Shown: one piece after another, positions 1 through 11,763 of the stretch | Layout of the letters: each line of letters opens with the position of its first letter | How positions within the stretch are numbered: position 1 is the stretch's first letter | NCBI RefSeq assembly: GCF_947172395.1 | Contig: NC_069095.1 | Span: 2,480,001-2,544,000 of the forward strand | Reading direction: 5' to 3' | DNA from: Bicyclus anynana | Lineage: Eukaryota; Arthropoda; Insecta; Lepidoptera; Nymphalidae | DNA: 64,000 nt | Translations under genes and position numbers: made by a program | The notes under the pieces: generated by a model | The model's input: the letters and a program-made list of their open reading frames with translations, nothing else | Told to the model about the DNA's origin: nothing | Database searches by the model: none

Positions 1-803
1 CCATTATTATGAATATATTTTTTGTTATGTTGGGATTATTAAAAAAATCCGCGCGTTTTGTTCGAGAACAGATCTCTAACGGTTTTATTTTGCAACTTTG
101 TATTCCACCATCTTAGGTTTTTTTTTATTTATTTATTTAAGTAGGTATATATAATAATTACAATGATAAAAATTAAAAGGTGCGGACATAAACTTGTTAA
201 AGTTGAAGTTACACTGAAGTCATCAGATTTAGCTTCTGAGTGAGTATTTCTGAAGTTGATTTATTTCCCATAACGTAAAGCTACGAAAATTAAGGGCTAA
301 ATACTTGGTGGAGGTCTAACCTTAACATACACTAAACGAGTGTGCAAGGCATAAAGTTCATCGGCTGCGCCCGAGTAAATCCAAAAATTTCTCCGTCGTC
401 TCTTCTATTATTAGGTCTGTTGGGATACCGAGTGTAATGCGTTTTGATAAGTGGCAAATTAGTTTGGAGTATTTGGTATTTTTCAATACGATGAATGATT
501 AGTATTTAATTTCCCGAACAAAATTGAAAGGAATTAATATTAAATTACTAGCTAACGGTATAAGTGGAAAGGTGTTATCGGCTCTCTATCGAATGCTTAA
601 TAATTCAGGGAATGTATTGCAGGCCTTTGATGATTCCTCTTATGAATATTGTTAGCTAGCACGTGTGACAGCTACAGTAACGATCAGCGAGAAGTATGGA
701 ACGGTGCTATTTGTTATAGCGACTGTGGGATCGTATTGGTAATGTGTTTACAGTCTATTCGTATTGTTTTCGTTTAAATGACGAGTATGTATTAGGTAGA
801 TGA
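1..803. other. no recognised feature
   Basis: AT-rich sequence. I see no convincing ORF, no tRNA-like head and no element terminus in it. Confidence 0.5.
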
Positions 804-1236
804 ACCGTGATAGCCTAGTGGAACTGACTTTTATATTCGATTCGGAGGACATAAGGTTCCCGTTTCCGTAAGAATACGGGCATTATATATACCCTATAGC
901 CTTCCTCGATAAATGGACTATCTAACACAAAGAATTTTTCAAATCGGACCAGTAGTTCCTGAGATTAGCACATTCAATCAAAGAAACAAACCCTTCAGTT
1001 TTATAATATTAGTATAGGGGATAATATATAGCCTATAGCCTTCCTCGATAAATGGGCTATCTTAGACACAAGGAATTTTTCAAATCGGACCAGTAGTTTC
1101 TGAGATTAGCGCGTTCAATCAATCAATCAAACAAACAAACAAACTCTTCTGTTTTATAATATTAGTACCTATAGATTAATATCTCGCGTCTCAAACAGTG
1201 AAGGACAAACATCGTGAGGAAACCTGCTACCTGAAT
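804..1236 (+). mobile_element. SINE-B interrupted by Helitron units
   Basis: The head of a SINE-B (CCGTGATAGCCTAGTGG, a degenerate A-box region) lies at 804-850 and its middle-to-tail part (CTCAAACAGTGAAGG onward) resumes at 1178-1236. The bases between are two Helitron units. The B-box segment normally found between the two SINE parts is missing, so the event removed SINE sequence or the Helitron later lost its end. The flanking SINE parts are in the same orientation and order, which supports one broken copy rather than two independent fragments. Confidence 0.6.
855..1167 (-). mobile_element. Hel-2, two units in direct tandem
   Basis: Two head-to-tail copies (855-1016 and 1017-1167) of the Hel-2 repeat on the minus strand. 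Each carries GCTATAGCCTTCCTCGATAA-like and CAAATCGGACCAGTAGT segments and the 5' terminal TTTATAATATTAGTA seen in reverse. The second unit starts inside the repeat (GGGGATAATATATAGCC) exactly where the first unit's 5' end stops. Tandem partial copies are common in non-autonomous Helitrons. The CTAG terminus is absent. Confidence 0.75.
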
Positions 1237-3788
1237 GCTTAATAATAATATTCTAATAGCCGCTCTAGTGCACTTAATAATCTATTTCTTATAATTTAGT
1301 CTTCGATTCAATTCCCAGCACTGGACAATTTTTCATTAACGAAATTGGCAAAGCGAAGGTGAAAATCTTCGTAAAACAATAGTTGTATTAGAGCTTTATA
1401 TGAATAGCTTATTTCTACAGATACACGAACCAATGTCAACCTGAGGAACAGATGTTGTCTAAGGTACCTCAAGTGTTGTACCAATGCTTTCCACTGGTCA
1501 TGGCTGTAAATAGTAGGACTGCTCCTAGAGAGTTCCTTTTAAGTTTCGAATGTGCTTGTATACTAAGTATACTTGAAAGAAACTAATTTAGATATTGAAT
1601 TTTCAGCAGGTGGGCCATTTGCTTATATTCTATCAACTCTATCTGCAAGAAAATACTAATGAGTATGCATATAAAATGATTTAGTGTACAAGCTCCCTTA
1701 GTCTGATCTAAACGATATCAAAGTAGAGCAGTCAAAACGCAACACAGTGTTTAAAGCGTGTATTTTATGAAGTGTTGAACTCTGAAGCTCCCGTAGAATT
1801 TGCATTTCCACCTCGCTGAATGCAGTTCTTATTTCCAGCGTATAATTACGCAAATTGCATAATTGTTGCTTGTCAGTCTGTAATATTTTGTGCCGTTTCT
1901 GATAATATGAAGGTACGTCCCTTTCCTTTAGAGTCTGAACGCTTGTTGATCAGTGTAATTGCTTCTGATTTATGATTTTAAGCGGTTTTTATTATTGACA
2001 GGTTTGCGCTTGACTACCTCACTTTGAGCAATATCAGGATTATATATTTTTTTTATTTAACACACAATCTTTGTCAATTACAATTAATATCATTTGGTTT
2101 TTATTTCAATTGGACCGTAATTTTCGTATGCGAAAAGTGAATTTAGTGTAGCTTTGAGCTTATATACTATACTTCTTTCTGTTTATAGTGCAGATTTTCT
2201 ATTTATATGTTTTTATTGTATTATAATTTACTTGATTGATGTACCTAAATTTAACATCGATTTGCACATAATTATTAATATTATTGTACATACTTGTGTA
2301 AGTTTGAAGCTTGCAATAAATTGATTATAACGTATGAAGCCACATTTGTTAGAAAAATTTAATCTCCACGACAATACGCATTGAATACGATATTAATATC
2401 AAACGAGTAGTAACATCACTTTCCCAATCCGACATACCGCAGTTGTAGCGAAATGGTCTGTCACAATTAATATCCTCATCCAACGTGTAACATGCATGAC
2501 AATCTAATAGCGGAGATCTGGCCGCGACCCGCTTTCCGCTTTCTCTTGCACGAACTTCTCGTTTGACCTAGGCTATGAAACTCGCGATGCGATATAGAAG
2601 TAGCGGAAAACTCTTCTTAGTATATTTGTTACAATCAAGTACGTAATATAAACTTGATTATGACTATTTATGAAAGCCGTGAAAAATAGTCTGGTCAGCA
2701 CGGCTGTCAGTTTAATTTTACTGTAATAAAAATTAACACTCATAGCTTTATATTTAGCAACCAGATCCCTGGATTGGGCTTTATATATTTTCACAGAACA
2801 TTCAAAACATATTTTTTTTTACCACATGCAATAATTTCACGAAATTTAAGTAAAAATTTATTCACTCAATTTCAGCAAGAAAATTCACAAAAAAGGTAGA
2901 TAAGTCTTATGTACCTTTTTTGTAAATTTTTGGAAGTTATGGTTTTCAGCGGATCCTATTACAATTGTTTTCTGATCTGATAAAGCAGAAAAACTCCAAA
3001 AATAAAATGTCTCTATCGAGTAACGTCACATTGAAGTCTTTGAGAGATTTAGGTAAAAGCCTGAGATAAGTTTTGATACTTATGGGAAAACGTAAATTTT
3101 TAAACTCCTTACTCGTATATGAAAAACCAGCTGGCCTATTTTGGTCTTTAGTTATTTTGGTCTTTATTATCAAACTAAATAAATATAAATCAATTGAGAA
3201 ATATTGTCATCACCTACTGTATGATATCCGCCAGTAGACACCGGATTACATTTTTGACACAGAATCCCAATTTCATATATGCGAGTATGTCAACTAGCAG
3301 AGCTAGCCTGCAAATAATTGCAAATAAAAAAAAAATATTCAAAAATAACTGTTACTCTAACTATTATATTTTCTTATAATATTATAACTATTCTGTTCTC
3401 GCTACTTTAATGGCCCGTTCTGGAGGTCGTGAGTCGAACTTAATTGGACCCCGGCCGGGTGACATGGAGAGGAGATGCATCGGTTCGCTGTATGGAACGC
3501 ATAAATTTTGAGGCGGGAATTGAGGCCCGAGGCACTTTTGTTTCACCCAGTTGTATGGGGTTAGTTCGGTCTGGAACATGTTCAAAATCGTTACCTTGTT
3601 TGCTTATAAACTCGCTCCTCTGATTTATGGAACGATTTGATTTTATTATCCTGTCTCAATAATAGTGGTTGTTTTAGTAAGAAATACCTACTGAAATTCC
3701 TCTCCTCCATGGGTCGTTATCCTCATGTGTGAGGTTTGTGACACCATGTCAGAGACTTGTCCTGAGGAAGTTATGCCATCTTGTTATA
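1237..3788. other. no recognised feature
   Basis: About 2.5 kb of mostly AT-rich DNA. A minus-strand ORF at 3388-3585 is discussed under rejected items. No repeat family shared with the rest of the window is evident. Confidence 0.45.
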
Positions 3789-3984
3789 TCTATACTAATA
3801 CTATGAAGCTGAATAGTTTGTTTGTTTGATTGAACGCGCTAATCTCAGAAACTAATTGTCCGATTTGAAAAATTCTTTCAGTGTTTGATAGCCCATTTAC
3901 ACAAAAAGGCTATAGGCTATATTTTATCCCTGTGTTCCTACGGGAACGGCAATCACGCTGGTGAAACCATGCGGCATCAGCTAG
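3789..3984 (+). mobile_element. Hel-2, full-length non-autonomous Helitron-type
   Basis: This 196-bp copy starts TCTATACTAATACTATGAAG and ends GCATCAGCTAG. It is flanked by A on the left and T on the right, the insertion context known for Helitrons. Internal landmarks are TTGATTGAACGCGCTAATC, AATTCTTTCAGTGTTTGATAG and a GC-rich end with short self-complementarity just before CTAG. It carries no coding capacity. Confidence 0.8.
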
Positions 3985-4337
3985 TCTTAGACTGTTCGGA
4001 GAGCATCGTAGACGGTCGACTCAAGTATAGAGCAGACCTGTGACCAACACATTGGACTGCACCGCCGCTGCCTTTTTCCTTCCACCTTGCCAGTAATCAT
4101 TTTTGTTTTCCACATTATCTCAGTCTTTCCTCGCAATGTGTTCGGAGTACTCTAGAATACGCTTGACGGCATATGGTAGGGAGTGTTATTTGACCTTAAG
4201 TTTGGCATGTTTGTCCGAAATGCAGACTCTCTTCTGTCTACTGAAAAGGAGATCTTACAAAAATTTGTCACGAATTGGTGTAATTGTTTTTTCTTTTGGT
4301 TCTTGGTTCTTTATTTATATATTATTAATAATATTTT

Positions 4338-4446
4338 ATCATCATCATTATCAGCCGATAGACGTCCACTGCTGGACATAGACCTCTTGCATGGTCCTCC
4401 AAGCATAACGGTCTCGAACCGCCAGCATCCAGCAGTTTCTTGCGAT
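4338..4446 (-). mobile_element. RTE 3' end fragment
   Basis: On the minus strand this fragment ends in a (GATGAT)n tail preceded by the conserved segment that reads GCAGTGGACGTCTATCGG. It matches the last ~100 bases of the RTE element at 22914-24301. It directly precedes a SINE-B tail on the opposite strand. Confidence 0.7.
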
Positions 4447-4460
4447 ATTAATAATATTTA

Positions 4461-4669
4461 GCATTTTAAAAAATTAAGTGTCACGTGTCTCAAACAGTGA
4501 AGGAAAAACATCGTGAGGGAACCTACATACCTGAGAATTTTCTTTATTCTTTACATGTGTGAAGTCTGCCAATCCACATTGGTCCAGCGTAGTGGACTAG
4601 ACTACTTCTCATTCTGAGAGGAGACTCGAGCTCAGCAGTGAGCCGAATATGGGTTAATGATGATGATGG
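4461..4669 (+). mobile_element. SINE-B, head missing
   Basis: The body and tail of SINE-B are present: CACGTGTCTCAAACAGTG, a CTTTATTC segment, CATTGGTCCAGCGTAGTGG, GAGACTCGAGCTCAGCAG, then GGGTTAATGATGATGATGG. The tRNA-like head is absent. It lies 15 bases after the RTE fragment. Confidence 0.75.
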
Positions 4670-4930
4670 TAAATAATAATATTTTAGTGAAAAATCTTTT
4701 TTCAATCTTCATACTTTTTTGTTCATTGTCTATAATAATCCATCTCTGTAATTTTACTGTATCTTACAAACGACAAAAAATGCCGTTAGATAACATAAAC
4801 TAAACTATACCTGTCATGTAAAGTGTACTTTTCCTGAAGAGCCACAGAGAGACCAAGAACTCCTTATAACATAAAACGCGACTATTGAAAACATCAAATT
4901 GAAGCATATCTAAGTAAAGCACGGTATTAA

Positions 4931-5092
4931 ATGTTTATGAAAAAATTTAATTCAGTGCAACAACTGGCAGTGGAGGAGTACGAACGAGCTGTTGACACAT
5001 TTGAAGATAATATGCACAAGTTCCGCTTGTGGGAGGATGGACCAAGTCATAGGCGAATGCAGGTCGAACATTTTAATAATCGAATATTATAA
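4931..5092 (+). CDS. unrecognised 53-codon ORF, possible exon
   Basis: An ATG-initiated frame of 53 codons ends in TAA. It is highly charged (LAVEEYERAVDTFED and HKFRLWEDGPSHRR are parts of it) and its GC content is higher than the flanks. A possible splice acceptor, AATTTAATTCAG, ends at 4955, so it may equally be a terminal exon starting at 4956 in the same frame. I recognise no family and see no signal peptide or membrane segment. It could be a host exon or a relic of an old element. Confidence 0.3.
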   Translation: MFMKKFNSVQQLAVEEYERAVDTFEDNMHKFRLWEDGPSHRRMQVEHFNNRIL

Positions 5093-5115
5093 TAGAATTT
5101 TTTGCTATAATTAGA

Positions 5116-5330
5116 CGACGTCTCTAGTGAAGTGGGTAGTGCTGTGGTTCTCAACAGAGAGGTCCTAAGTTCGATTTCTAGCTCAGGACGCTTAAGAAGT
5201 TTATAATTTCTACACTGGTTGAGGTCTGGCCTGGTGATACCTATAGGCTTTGTTACCTAGCGGGAAATACGCACTGCTAAGCTATTAAACGGTAAGATAC
5301 CGTCAGAGATTTGGGTAAACTTGTACCTAC
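5116..5330 (+). mobile_element. degenerate tRNA-headed SINE
   Basis: The segment opens with an A-box-like GTGAAGTGGGTAGTGC and a B-box-like AAGTTCGATTTC about 35 bases on. Its body contains TTGAGGTCTGGCCTGGTG, which resembles the SINE-A body. Divergence is too high to assign the family firmly. Confidence 0.45.
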
Positions 5331-5343
5331 CTCTTCCAAGTTA

Positions 5344-5533
5344 GGGAGAGGCCACACGGTGCAGTGCGGCGCCGCGCCGTAGACGTTTTGCCGCATCGCT
5401 GTACACACGTACGAGTGCGACGCCGCAGTACGGCACCGTGTGACATATCATTGCTATGTATAATGTATATGCAGGACGCCGCTGCGGCACCGCTCCGGCG
5501 CACTGTGCACCGCGGCACCGTGTGGCCTCTCTT
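5344..5533. mobile_element. GC-rich foldback MITE
   Basis: Terminal inverted repeats of at least 17 bp (GAGAGGCCACACGGTGC at 5346-5362 and its reverse complement at 5515-5531) enclose about 190 bp that is strikingly GC-rich against AT-rich flanks. The arms continue imperfectly inward around a small AT-rich core (5447-5474). Open frames on both strands here follow from the GC-rich palindrome and are not genes. The superfamily is unresolved because I could not fix a target duplication. Confidence 0.65.
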
Positions 5534-5768
5534 TAAGCCCTATTAATAAATAAATACATACATTCCTGTAAGAAAATATACCAAACGGATATAACTACGG
5601 GGCCCTGCTATTATTTATGTATCAGAGTCTAAATCACAATCATTAACCAACGTTTAAATAAACTTAAATTCAAAAAATAAATATACAGAAGAAGAAAATA
5701 CTGTTCAGCGCTATTTTTTTTTTTAATAAAATATTTACTATACTATTTTCTAAAAGTAATTATTAATG

Positions 5769-5792
5769 AACGAAGTTGCGGGCGTCCGCTAG
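5769..5792 (+). mobile_element. Hel-1, 3' terminus only
   Basis: The 3' end GAAGTTGCGGGCGTCCGCTAG matches complete Hel-1 copies. No 5' part can be identified upstream. Confidence 0.5.
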
Positions 5793-5968
5793 TTTTTACA
5801 TAAATTAAATTAAAATAAATTAAGACTAAGAATTAAAAGAATAATAAAATCTTAATTATAATTATTAATTACTTATTTAAAATATTTAAATGAAAAAGGT
5901 AAGTAAAGGTAGCGAAATAGGTAAAGCAAATAACACGTCGCTTATGCCTTGAGACCTCTCATGAATAC

Positions 5969-6090
5969 AGAGCGGCGCGCGGGCGCCACCCAACGAATGT
6001 GCATTTACATTTCATCTGCTACAAATGACGCAAACAGGTAGCAGTGGTACAGTCAGTGCGATCGTGATGTGATCGGAGTTCATCACGTAT
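5969..6090 (+). promoter_or_regulatory. GC-rich patch with initiator-like TCAGT
   Basis: A local GC-rich stretch (GCGGCGCGCGGGCGCC near 5971) is followed by TCAGT at 6053-6057, the arthropod initiator consensus. No TATA box lies at the usual distance and no downstream exon is evident before a SINE begins at 6173. Weak evidence for a transcription start. Confidence 0.15.
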
Positions 6091-6172
6091 TCCTTTCATC
6101 ATCATCGCCATCATCATCACATTCATCAGCCTACTTTTATAGCTTTCTATATACTAACTACGCATTTCCTTG

Positions 6173-6480
6173 TTTTTTTTTATTCTTTACAAGTTAGCCC
6201 TTGACTATAATCTCACCTGATTGTAAGTGATGATGCAATGTAAGGTGGATGCGGGCTAACTTGTTAAAGGAGGATGGAACACTCCTTTCGGTTTCTACAC
6301 GGAATCGTACTGGAACGCTAAACCCCTTGGCGGTACGTCTTTGCCGGTAGGGTGGTAACTAGCCACGGCCGAAGCCTCCCACCAGCCAGACCTGGACCAA
6401 TTAAGAAAACCTCAATCGGCCCAGCCGGGGATCGAACCCAGGACCTCCGTCTTGTAAATTCACCGCTACGCCACGGAGGC
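6173..6480 (-). mobile_element. SINE-A, near full length
   Basis: Minus-strand copy with poly-T at its left edge (the poly-A tail), a complete body and a head that reads GGCCTCCGTGGCGTAGCGG. The B-box region GGTTCGATCCCCGG is intact. It stands head to head with a SINE-C that starts at 6482. Confidence 0.85.
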
Positions 6481-6481
6481 C

Positions 6482-6588
6482 ATGTTGGTCTAGTGGTTAG
6501 CCAGTGGCTTCGGATCGTGAGGTCCTGGGTTTGGGAGATACTGAGTTTTTAGTTAAAATTCTAAGCCTGGAGAAAGTTGGCCGTTTTA
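6482..6588 (+). mobile_element. SINE-C, 5' part
   Basis: The head ATGTTGGTCTAGTGGTTAGC and the following GAGGTCCTGGGTTTGGGAG, AGATACTGAG and AATTCTAAGCCTGG match the start of the full SINE-C at 48771. The remaining body and tail are missing. Confidence 0.6.
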
Positions 6589-7861
6589 AATCTTGGAAGA
6601 GCATTTGAATCCGCTGAAGAAACCCTACAGAATTCATATCTTCAGCAGATAATGTCATTAGCACTATCTAATTAAGATTTGTTTTTTATCTATAATTTTA
6701 GCCTAAATCTGTGATTTTATTAAATATTTTTTTTATAAAAACATTTTCTTAATCAACTCTAGGATTTTTGAGGAGAAGGTAGGGACTATATTTTAACGCT
6801 AAGGTATAAGAAGATTAGATAAACTAAATCATTAGATGGATATCAACAAAGTAGTTAGGAAATTTCTTCATGCAACGGTTATCAAGGTTAGAGAATTAAT
6901 GAATCTAGACTCACCTAAGTCTAAGCCTTCAATACAAATCTTTATAATTGATATCCAGATAAGTCATGATAACGTACCACGATATCAATAAATTGGTCTG
7001 ATAACTACAACTCGTTGGCCACGAGACTAATACGCTCTAATGAAAAATTGCAGAAATGAACGACGAAGCGTTCAGTGACTAAGAAAAATATACCTAAGAG
7101 AATATGTAATCCCGTCACTCATCAAATCATGAAACTAGTTATTTACGTCGCTCGCAGATATTACAGTACGTAAATGCACACACAATTTGATACACTTTTG
7201 CAGCCGAAAAGGACAACCACTGACAATAGAATGTCTCTGAGCAAACGCAGGTCTAGTGGGAAACTACATCAAAAATAACATTAGCAATTTCTCCTTTAAC
7301 ACTATTAATGCCTTCTATGTCGCAATAAGTCATCAAGCCTTGTATTTGGAATGATTACGACATTGTCTAAAGGGATTATATAGAACAAAGACACTCTAGA
7401 CTAGGGATTTCAGTGGAATTACAATTTGCATCGTATCCTAAATCGAAAATAAAAACACATACATTAATCACCTGATATAACATGCCTACTGGTCGTGACG
7501 ATATCCAAATCTCGTTTTAAAAATCGCAGAGCCGCCCGTGTTGTCGCAGTTTCTGTCGCCCGTTGTCGTGGCCGAACGCTCAGCCTAGTTGCATGTCTAA
7601 CTAAAAGAGATAGTAAATATTAAAGAAGCATGGTTATCTGAAAATTGATCTTAATATACGATGTTGGCAAGCAACTGGGCTTCCATATGCATGGTTTTGT
7701 AAGCCACGTTTTTGTAACGGTAACTTTTAACTGAATAATAAAAATAATCTTATTATATCAAACATGAATAATTTTTCTGTCAAAATCTTAAAAAAAGCTT
7801 TACCCATTTGAAAGGTTTTTCGTTAATTGTGCTCGCATTAAGAGCGCATAAAATCTACCTC
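6589..7861. other. no recognised feature
   Basis: AT-rich DNA without a recognised element. A short minus-strand open stretch near 7490-7600 was judged too short to call. Confidence 0.45.
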
Positions 7862-7968
7862 TTCGTTATCAACCCATATTGGGGTCGCTGCTGAGCTCGA
7901 GTCTCCTCTCAAAATGAGAGGGGTTAGGCCAATAGTCCACCACGCTGATCCAATGCGGATTGGCATAA
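7862..7968 (-). mobile_element. SINE-B tail fragment
   Basis: The last ~105 bases of SINE-B (CTCGAGTCTCCTCTCA, GAGGGGTTAGGCCAATAG, CCACCACGCTG on the plus strand). The copy stops abruptly at GGCATAAC. Confidence 0.75.
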
Positions 7969-9612
7969 CATTTAAAACCCTATAATACGTACATACTTGT
8001 ATGTACGGAGTCGGTCTGTATTAAAAATGAAGCTATAAATTATGCAGAAAGCTCACAAGGTTAAAATCTCGATCTGTCGCCGATGTAATAAATTGCTTGT
8101 GTTTTACACCAATCGACGTAAGTTAAATAAAATAAACTTAACTTTCCACGTATCGATATCAACGTATCGAATAAAAAACGTTGACTAAATAAAACAAAAT
8201 CGATCGAATGCATAAAGTTATCCATGTCCGAAACGAAATGAGTGTAGATATTTACTTTGAGAGAAATAGTAGAGTGGCTATTAATTTAGTTCCCTTATTA
8301 TTAGTAGCTGCGCCCCGCGGTCTCACTTGCCTAGAACTAACGTTAAAGAGTACCAAATGTCAGCAAAACTATCGCTATATTTTATATTCGTGATTATAAT
8401 CGCATCATGGGAAATATCGCATATTAATTTTCACACGTCAGTAGTTAACTTTTGGTAGGTATTACAATCGAATTTCGGCTATATTTTTGATTTAAATTGG
8501 TTTTAATAATACTAACTGTATTGGAGCTTCAATATTTCAGAATATCTAGTCAAGCGGTCGACTATGACAACAAAGTAGTAATACAAAACTGCGAGTGAAT
8601 GAAGTTAGAGGTTTTTATCCGTAATCGTGATAATATTTATTTTCCATACCTCATATCTGTGCTCAAAAGATGTAGGTTCTTACCAATGATTAAAAGGGTT
8701 TTTGAATATCTATAAGTAAGTAGGTAGGTACTTATAAGATTGTTAATATTTTTCTTCGATGATTGGCTGTTTGTCCGATCTGTTACAAAATTAAAGCTTT
8801 GAATATCATTACAAATGAATCTTCAAGATAAATGCATACTACCGTATTATATACGAGTAAATATTTTTCAGTATTAAAACTACAGTATACTCGTACAGTA
8901 GTATACAGTACACGATCATGCAAAACGAAAATGCAGTAAAGATCATCAAATTTTTTCTAGTTTATTAAACTATTTTTCGGAGTTTATATCTAAAAAAAAA
9001 AATCAAGAATTATCTTTGCTTATTTAATTGATAGACAAGTTGGAATAAAAGAACTTCATGCTTTTGTCTGTGCCTTCACAGTCATTTTGTAATTTAAGTC
9101 TGTGATATAAAGGTATATAAAAGTAAATTGAATCTTAAATGAAAGGGTTTTTTTACTTCTGGTTACATTTTTTTTATGTGTAGAGGCAGGGTTCTCTCTG
9201 GGTACCTGTGCTCCCGATCCCGTATTAGTAACCACAGAACAGACAACGCTAAAAGCTAACGGTAACTTCTTATATATGTGTTAATAACACACATAGCATT
9301 CACGGTAGTCTGCGATGAACTAAAATAAGGTGGTTATGTAAATGAGCTCTCAACTGTCCTCAGCACATTCGTATTAAAAAGCCTCCGCTTCTTTTACTGA
9401 GTGGGTGCAGCGAGCCTTAATAAAAGAAATGAACTCTGCTGTCTACCTAAATGTAACTGTAACTTTTTTGGACAACCTAATATAATATTTAAATAATTTC
9501 TACTTGTACGTTGCACCTTATCACATCATGGTTGTGTTTTTGGGATAACTGCGGCATTACACTGTCGATTCGCAATTCTTCTTGTCTGTCGGTTTGATAC
9601 CAGATATAAGAA
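7969..9612. other. no recognised feature
   Basis: Low-GC DNA with several short AT microsatellite-like runs. No element ends or persuasive coding sequence were found. Confidence 0.45.
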
Positions 9613-9798
9613 CTAGTAGACACCGCGCGGTTTCACCCACGTGGTTCCGGTTCCTTTAGAAATACGAGGACAAACATAGCCTATAGCCTTTCTTATAAAT
9701 GGGCTATCTAACACTGAAAGAATTTTTCAAATCAGACCAGTAGTTCCTGAGATTAGCGCATTCAAACAAACTCTTCAACTTTATAATATTAGTATAGA
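9613..9798 (-). mobile_element. Hel-2, near full length
   Basis: Begins CTAGTAGACACCGCGCGG and ends TATAATATTAGTATAGA on the plus strand. The rest aligns with the copy at 11568-11763, with small internal losses. Confidence 0.75.
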
Positions 9799-9808
9799 TT
9801 TAGAGTAT

Positions 9809-9994
9809 GTGCAGAAACTCCACTGTCTTCTGCCTCCTTCCCACTTCTACCACAAAACAGCAAGTTGCCAACGATGGTGTCCTTACTTTGAGAATATCAT
9901 GGAAACTCTTACTAAACAGTTTGCTTTCACGTTTCTAATTCACACAACTAAAGTCTGGAATGCCCTTCTGTCTTCAGTGCCATCTAGAATTTGA
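9809..9994 (+). pseudogene. LINE reverse transcriptase C-terminal remnant
   Basis: A 61-codon frame whose second half reads FAFTFLIHTTKVWNALLSSVP. This resembles the conserved end of Jockey/CR1-type LINE ORF2 proteins, where a [FI]xxRTxxLWNSLP-like motif closes the protein. The rest of the ORF is absent. It starts just after the Hel-2 copy. Assignment rests on one motif. Confidence 0.35.
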
Positions 9995-10116
9995 GCACCA
10001 TTAGGTCTCGTTAACCATAAAAGCCTATCTTTTCAATATTCCTGATGACGTGAAGTCATGATTACTCGTTGTTGTTCATAACCACAACATACATACTAAT
10101 AAAAGTATAGGATTTA

Positions 10117-10237
10117 CATCATCATCCGATGGACGTTTGCTGATAGACCTCCTGTAGGAACTTCTAAACACCCCATGATTTCAAGTCGCCAGTTTCCAAA
10201 AACTTGGGACCCCAATCTCCATCGGCTCTTCATCTCG
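10117..10237 (-). mobile_element. RTE 3' end fragment, internally deleted
   Basis: CATCATCCGATGGACG at the left, TAGGAACTTCTAAACACC and CAATCTCCATCGGCTCTTC mark the last part of an RTE of the same subfamily as 34521-34792, with the middle missing. Confidence 0.55.
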
Positions 10238-10504
10238 TTTTACTAGTATTTAGTTTTCCACATTTTATAAATCAAGGTAAGTACCTACTCATACTTTTAG
10301 ATTAAACGATCAAACCTTTTTTAAAATGTTTGACGACAGATTTTAGACTTTGAAAGACGCTAAAGTTTTTATTAAATTGAAACACAATACCCTTAAAATA
10401 CAGCCTGATTTGTGGAGGCGTGTAGCTAGGCCAAGAGACAGTACGAATAATTGGATCTTTTCATAATTTTTACTTATTCCTATGATGTTCAGTACCCACC
10501 TAGA

Positions 10505-10817
10505 TTTTTTTTATTCTTTACAAGTTAGCCCTTGACTAACCCTTGACAATCTCACCTGATGGTAAGTGATGATGCAGTCTAAGATGGAAGCGGGTTTACT
10601 TGTTAGGAGGAACATGCAAATCCACACCCCTTTCGGTTTCTACACGGCATCGTACCGGAATGCTAAATCGCTTGGCGGTACGTCTTTGCCGGTAGGGTGG
10701 TAGCCTAGTAGCCACGGCCGAAGCCGATAAGACAATCTCAATCAGCCCAGCCGGGGATCGAACCCAGGACCTCCGTTTTGTTAATCCACCGCGCATACCA
10801 CTGCGCCACGGAGGCCG
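10505..10817 (-). mobile_element. SINE-A, near full length
   Basis: Poly-T left edge, complete body and head (ACTGCGCCACGGAGGCC on the plus strand). A small duplication (GCCCTTGACTAACCCTTGAC) lies near its 3' end. An open frame read through it at 10596-10796 is not a gene. Confidence 0.85.
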
Positions 10818-11567
10818 TCAACAAAATAAACATTATTTATGGGTTAACAAAATAATTATTATTTATGGATATTACAAAAATACTATTGTAATCAAAGATA
10901 ATTTTAAATTAATGTAAAATAGAAAAGCAAAATAAGTGTACTACGTATAATCTTATGTTCTACGATAATTACTTGTTAATATAGGAATAATATACAATAA
11001 TAATAATCTAAGTACAAACTAATTACCTATTATGTTAATGGCTGGATGTTTGGGACGCAGAACCGTAGTACAGACAGAGAGTAGACAGACTTTGCTTTTG
11101 ATATTGACTGATAAGATGAAGATATAGAAGTATTCGATGACAATATTTGTCAAGTTCCACATATTGTTATTGTAAAAACAAAATGCTTATTATAATTTAA
11201 TTCCAAGTGACCGTCTCTTGGTCTATGTGAACCTGATTACAATGCCAGTTCCCCAGACCTATGACAGGCTAATCACGATGCGTCAAGGGACTTATTACAT
11301 TCCGCCTCCGTTAAAGCATTTCCAGATATGTTAATTCTTAATTGTTGGGTTCGAAACGAGTGCAACGTAAACTCGGTTTCAGTCTACTTGGCGAAATAAA
11401 CCTTACGTGACTGCTGAATTGTGAGTTAAGAATATACAATAAAACCATTTTTGCTGTTTTACGTAAAAATACCAAACTGATATCTTACAAATTAAAAAAA
11501 TTTAAGCTGCCGAATATCATGAAACTATTAATTACACTCTCGATCAAGTCAATAATATTATCTTTCA
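10818..11567. other. no recognised feature
   Basis: AT-rich DNA between a SINE-A and a Hel-2. Nothing recognised. Confidence 0.45.
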
Positions 11568-11763
11568 CTAGCTGACGCCGCGCGGTTTCACCCGCGTGTT
11601 TCCCGTTCCCGTAGGGATACGGGGATAATATATAGTCTATAGCCTTCCTCGATAAATGGGCTATCTAACACTGAAAGAATTTTTCAAATCGGACCAGTAG
11701 TGCCTGAGATTAGCGCGTTCAATCAAACAAACTAACTCTTCAGCTTTATAATATTAGTATAGA
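11568..11763 (-). mobile_element. Hel-2, full length, reference copy
   Basis: This 196-bp minus-strand copy is bounded by CTAGCTGACGCCGCGCGG on the left and TATAATATTAGTATAGA on the right, with A and T as flanking bases. In element orientation it runs TC...CTAG with a CCGCGCGG self-complementary segment just inside the 3' end, as in Helitrons. It encodes nothing. Lepidopteran Helitrons of this general look are well known; the exact family name is not asserted. Confidence 0.8.

Noticed and set aside
3388..3585. 65-codon minus-strand ORF with fairly normal amino-acid makeup
   Set aside because: The plus strand is also open over part of it, there is no splice or start context, and no motif is recognised.
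5327..5546. Arginine- and cysteine-rich ORFs on both strands
   Set aside because: They arise from the GC-rich palindrome of a MITE.
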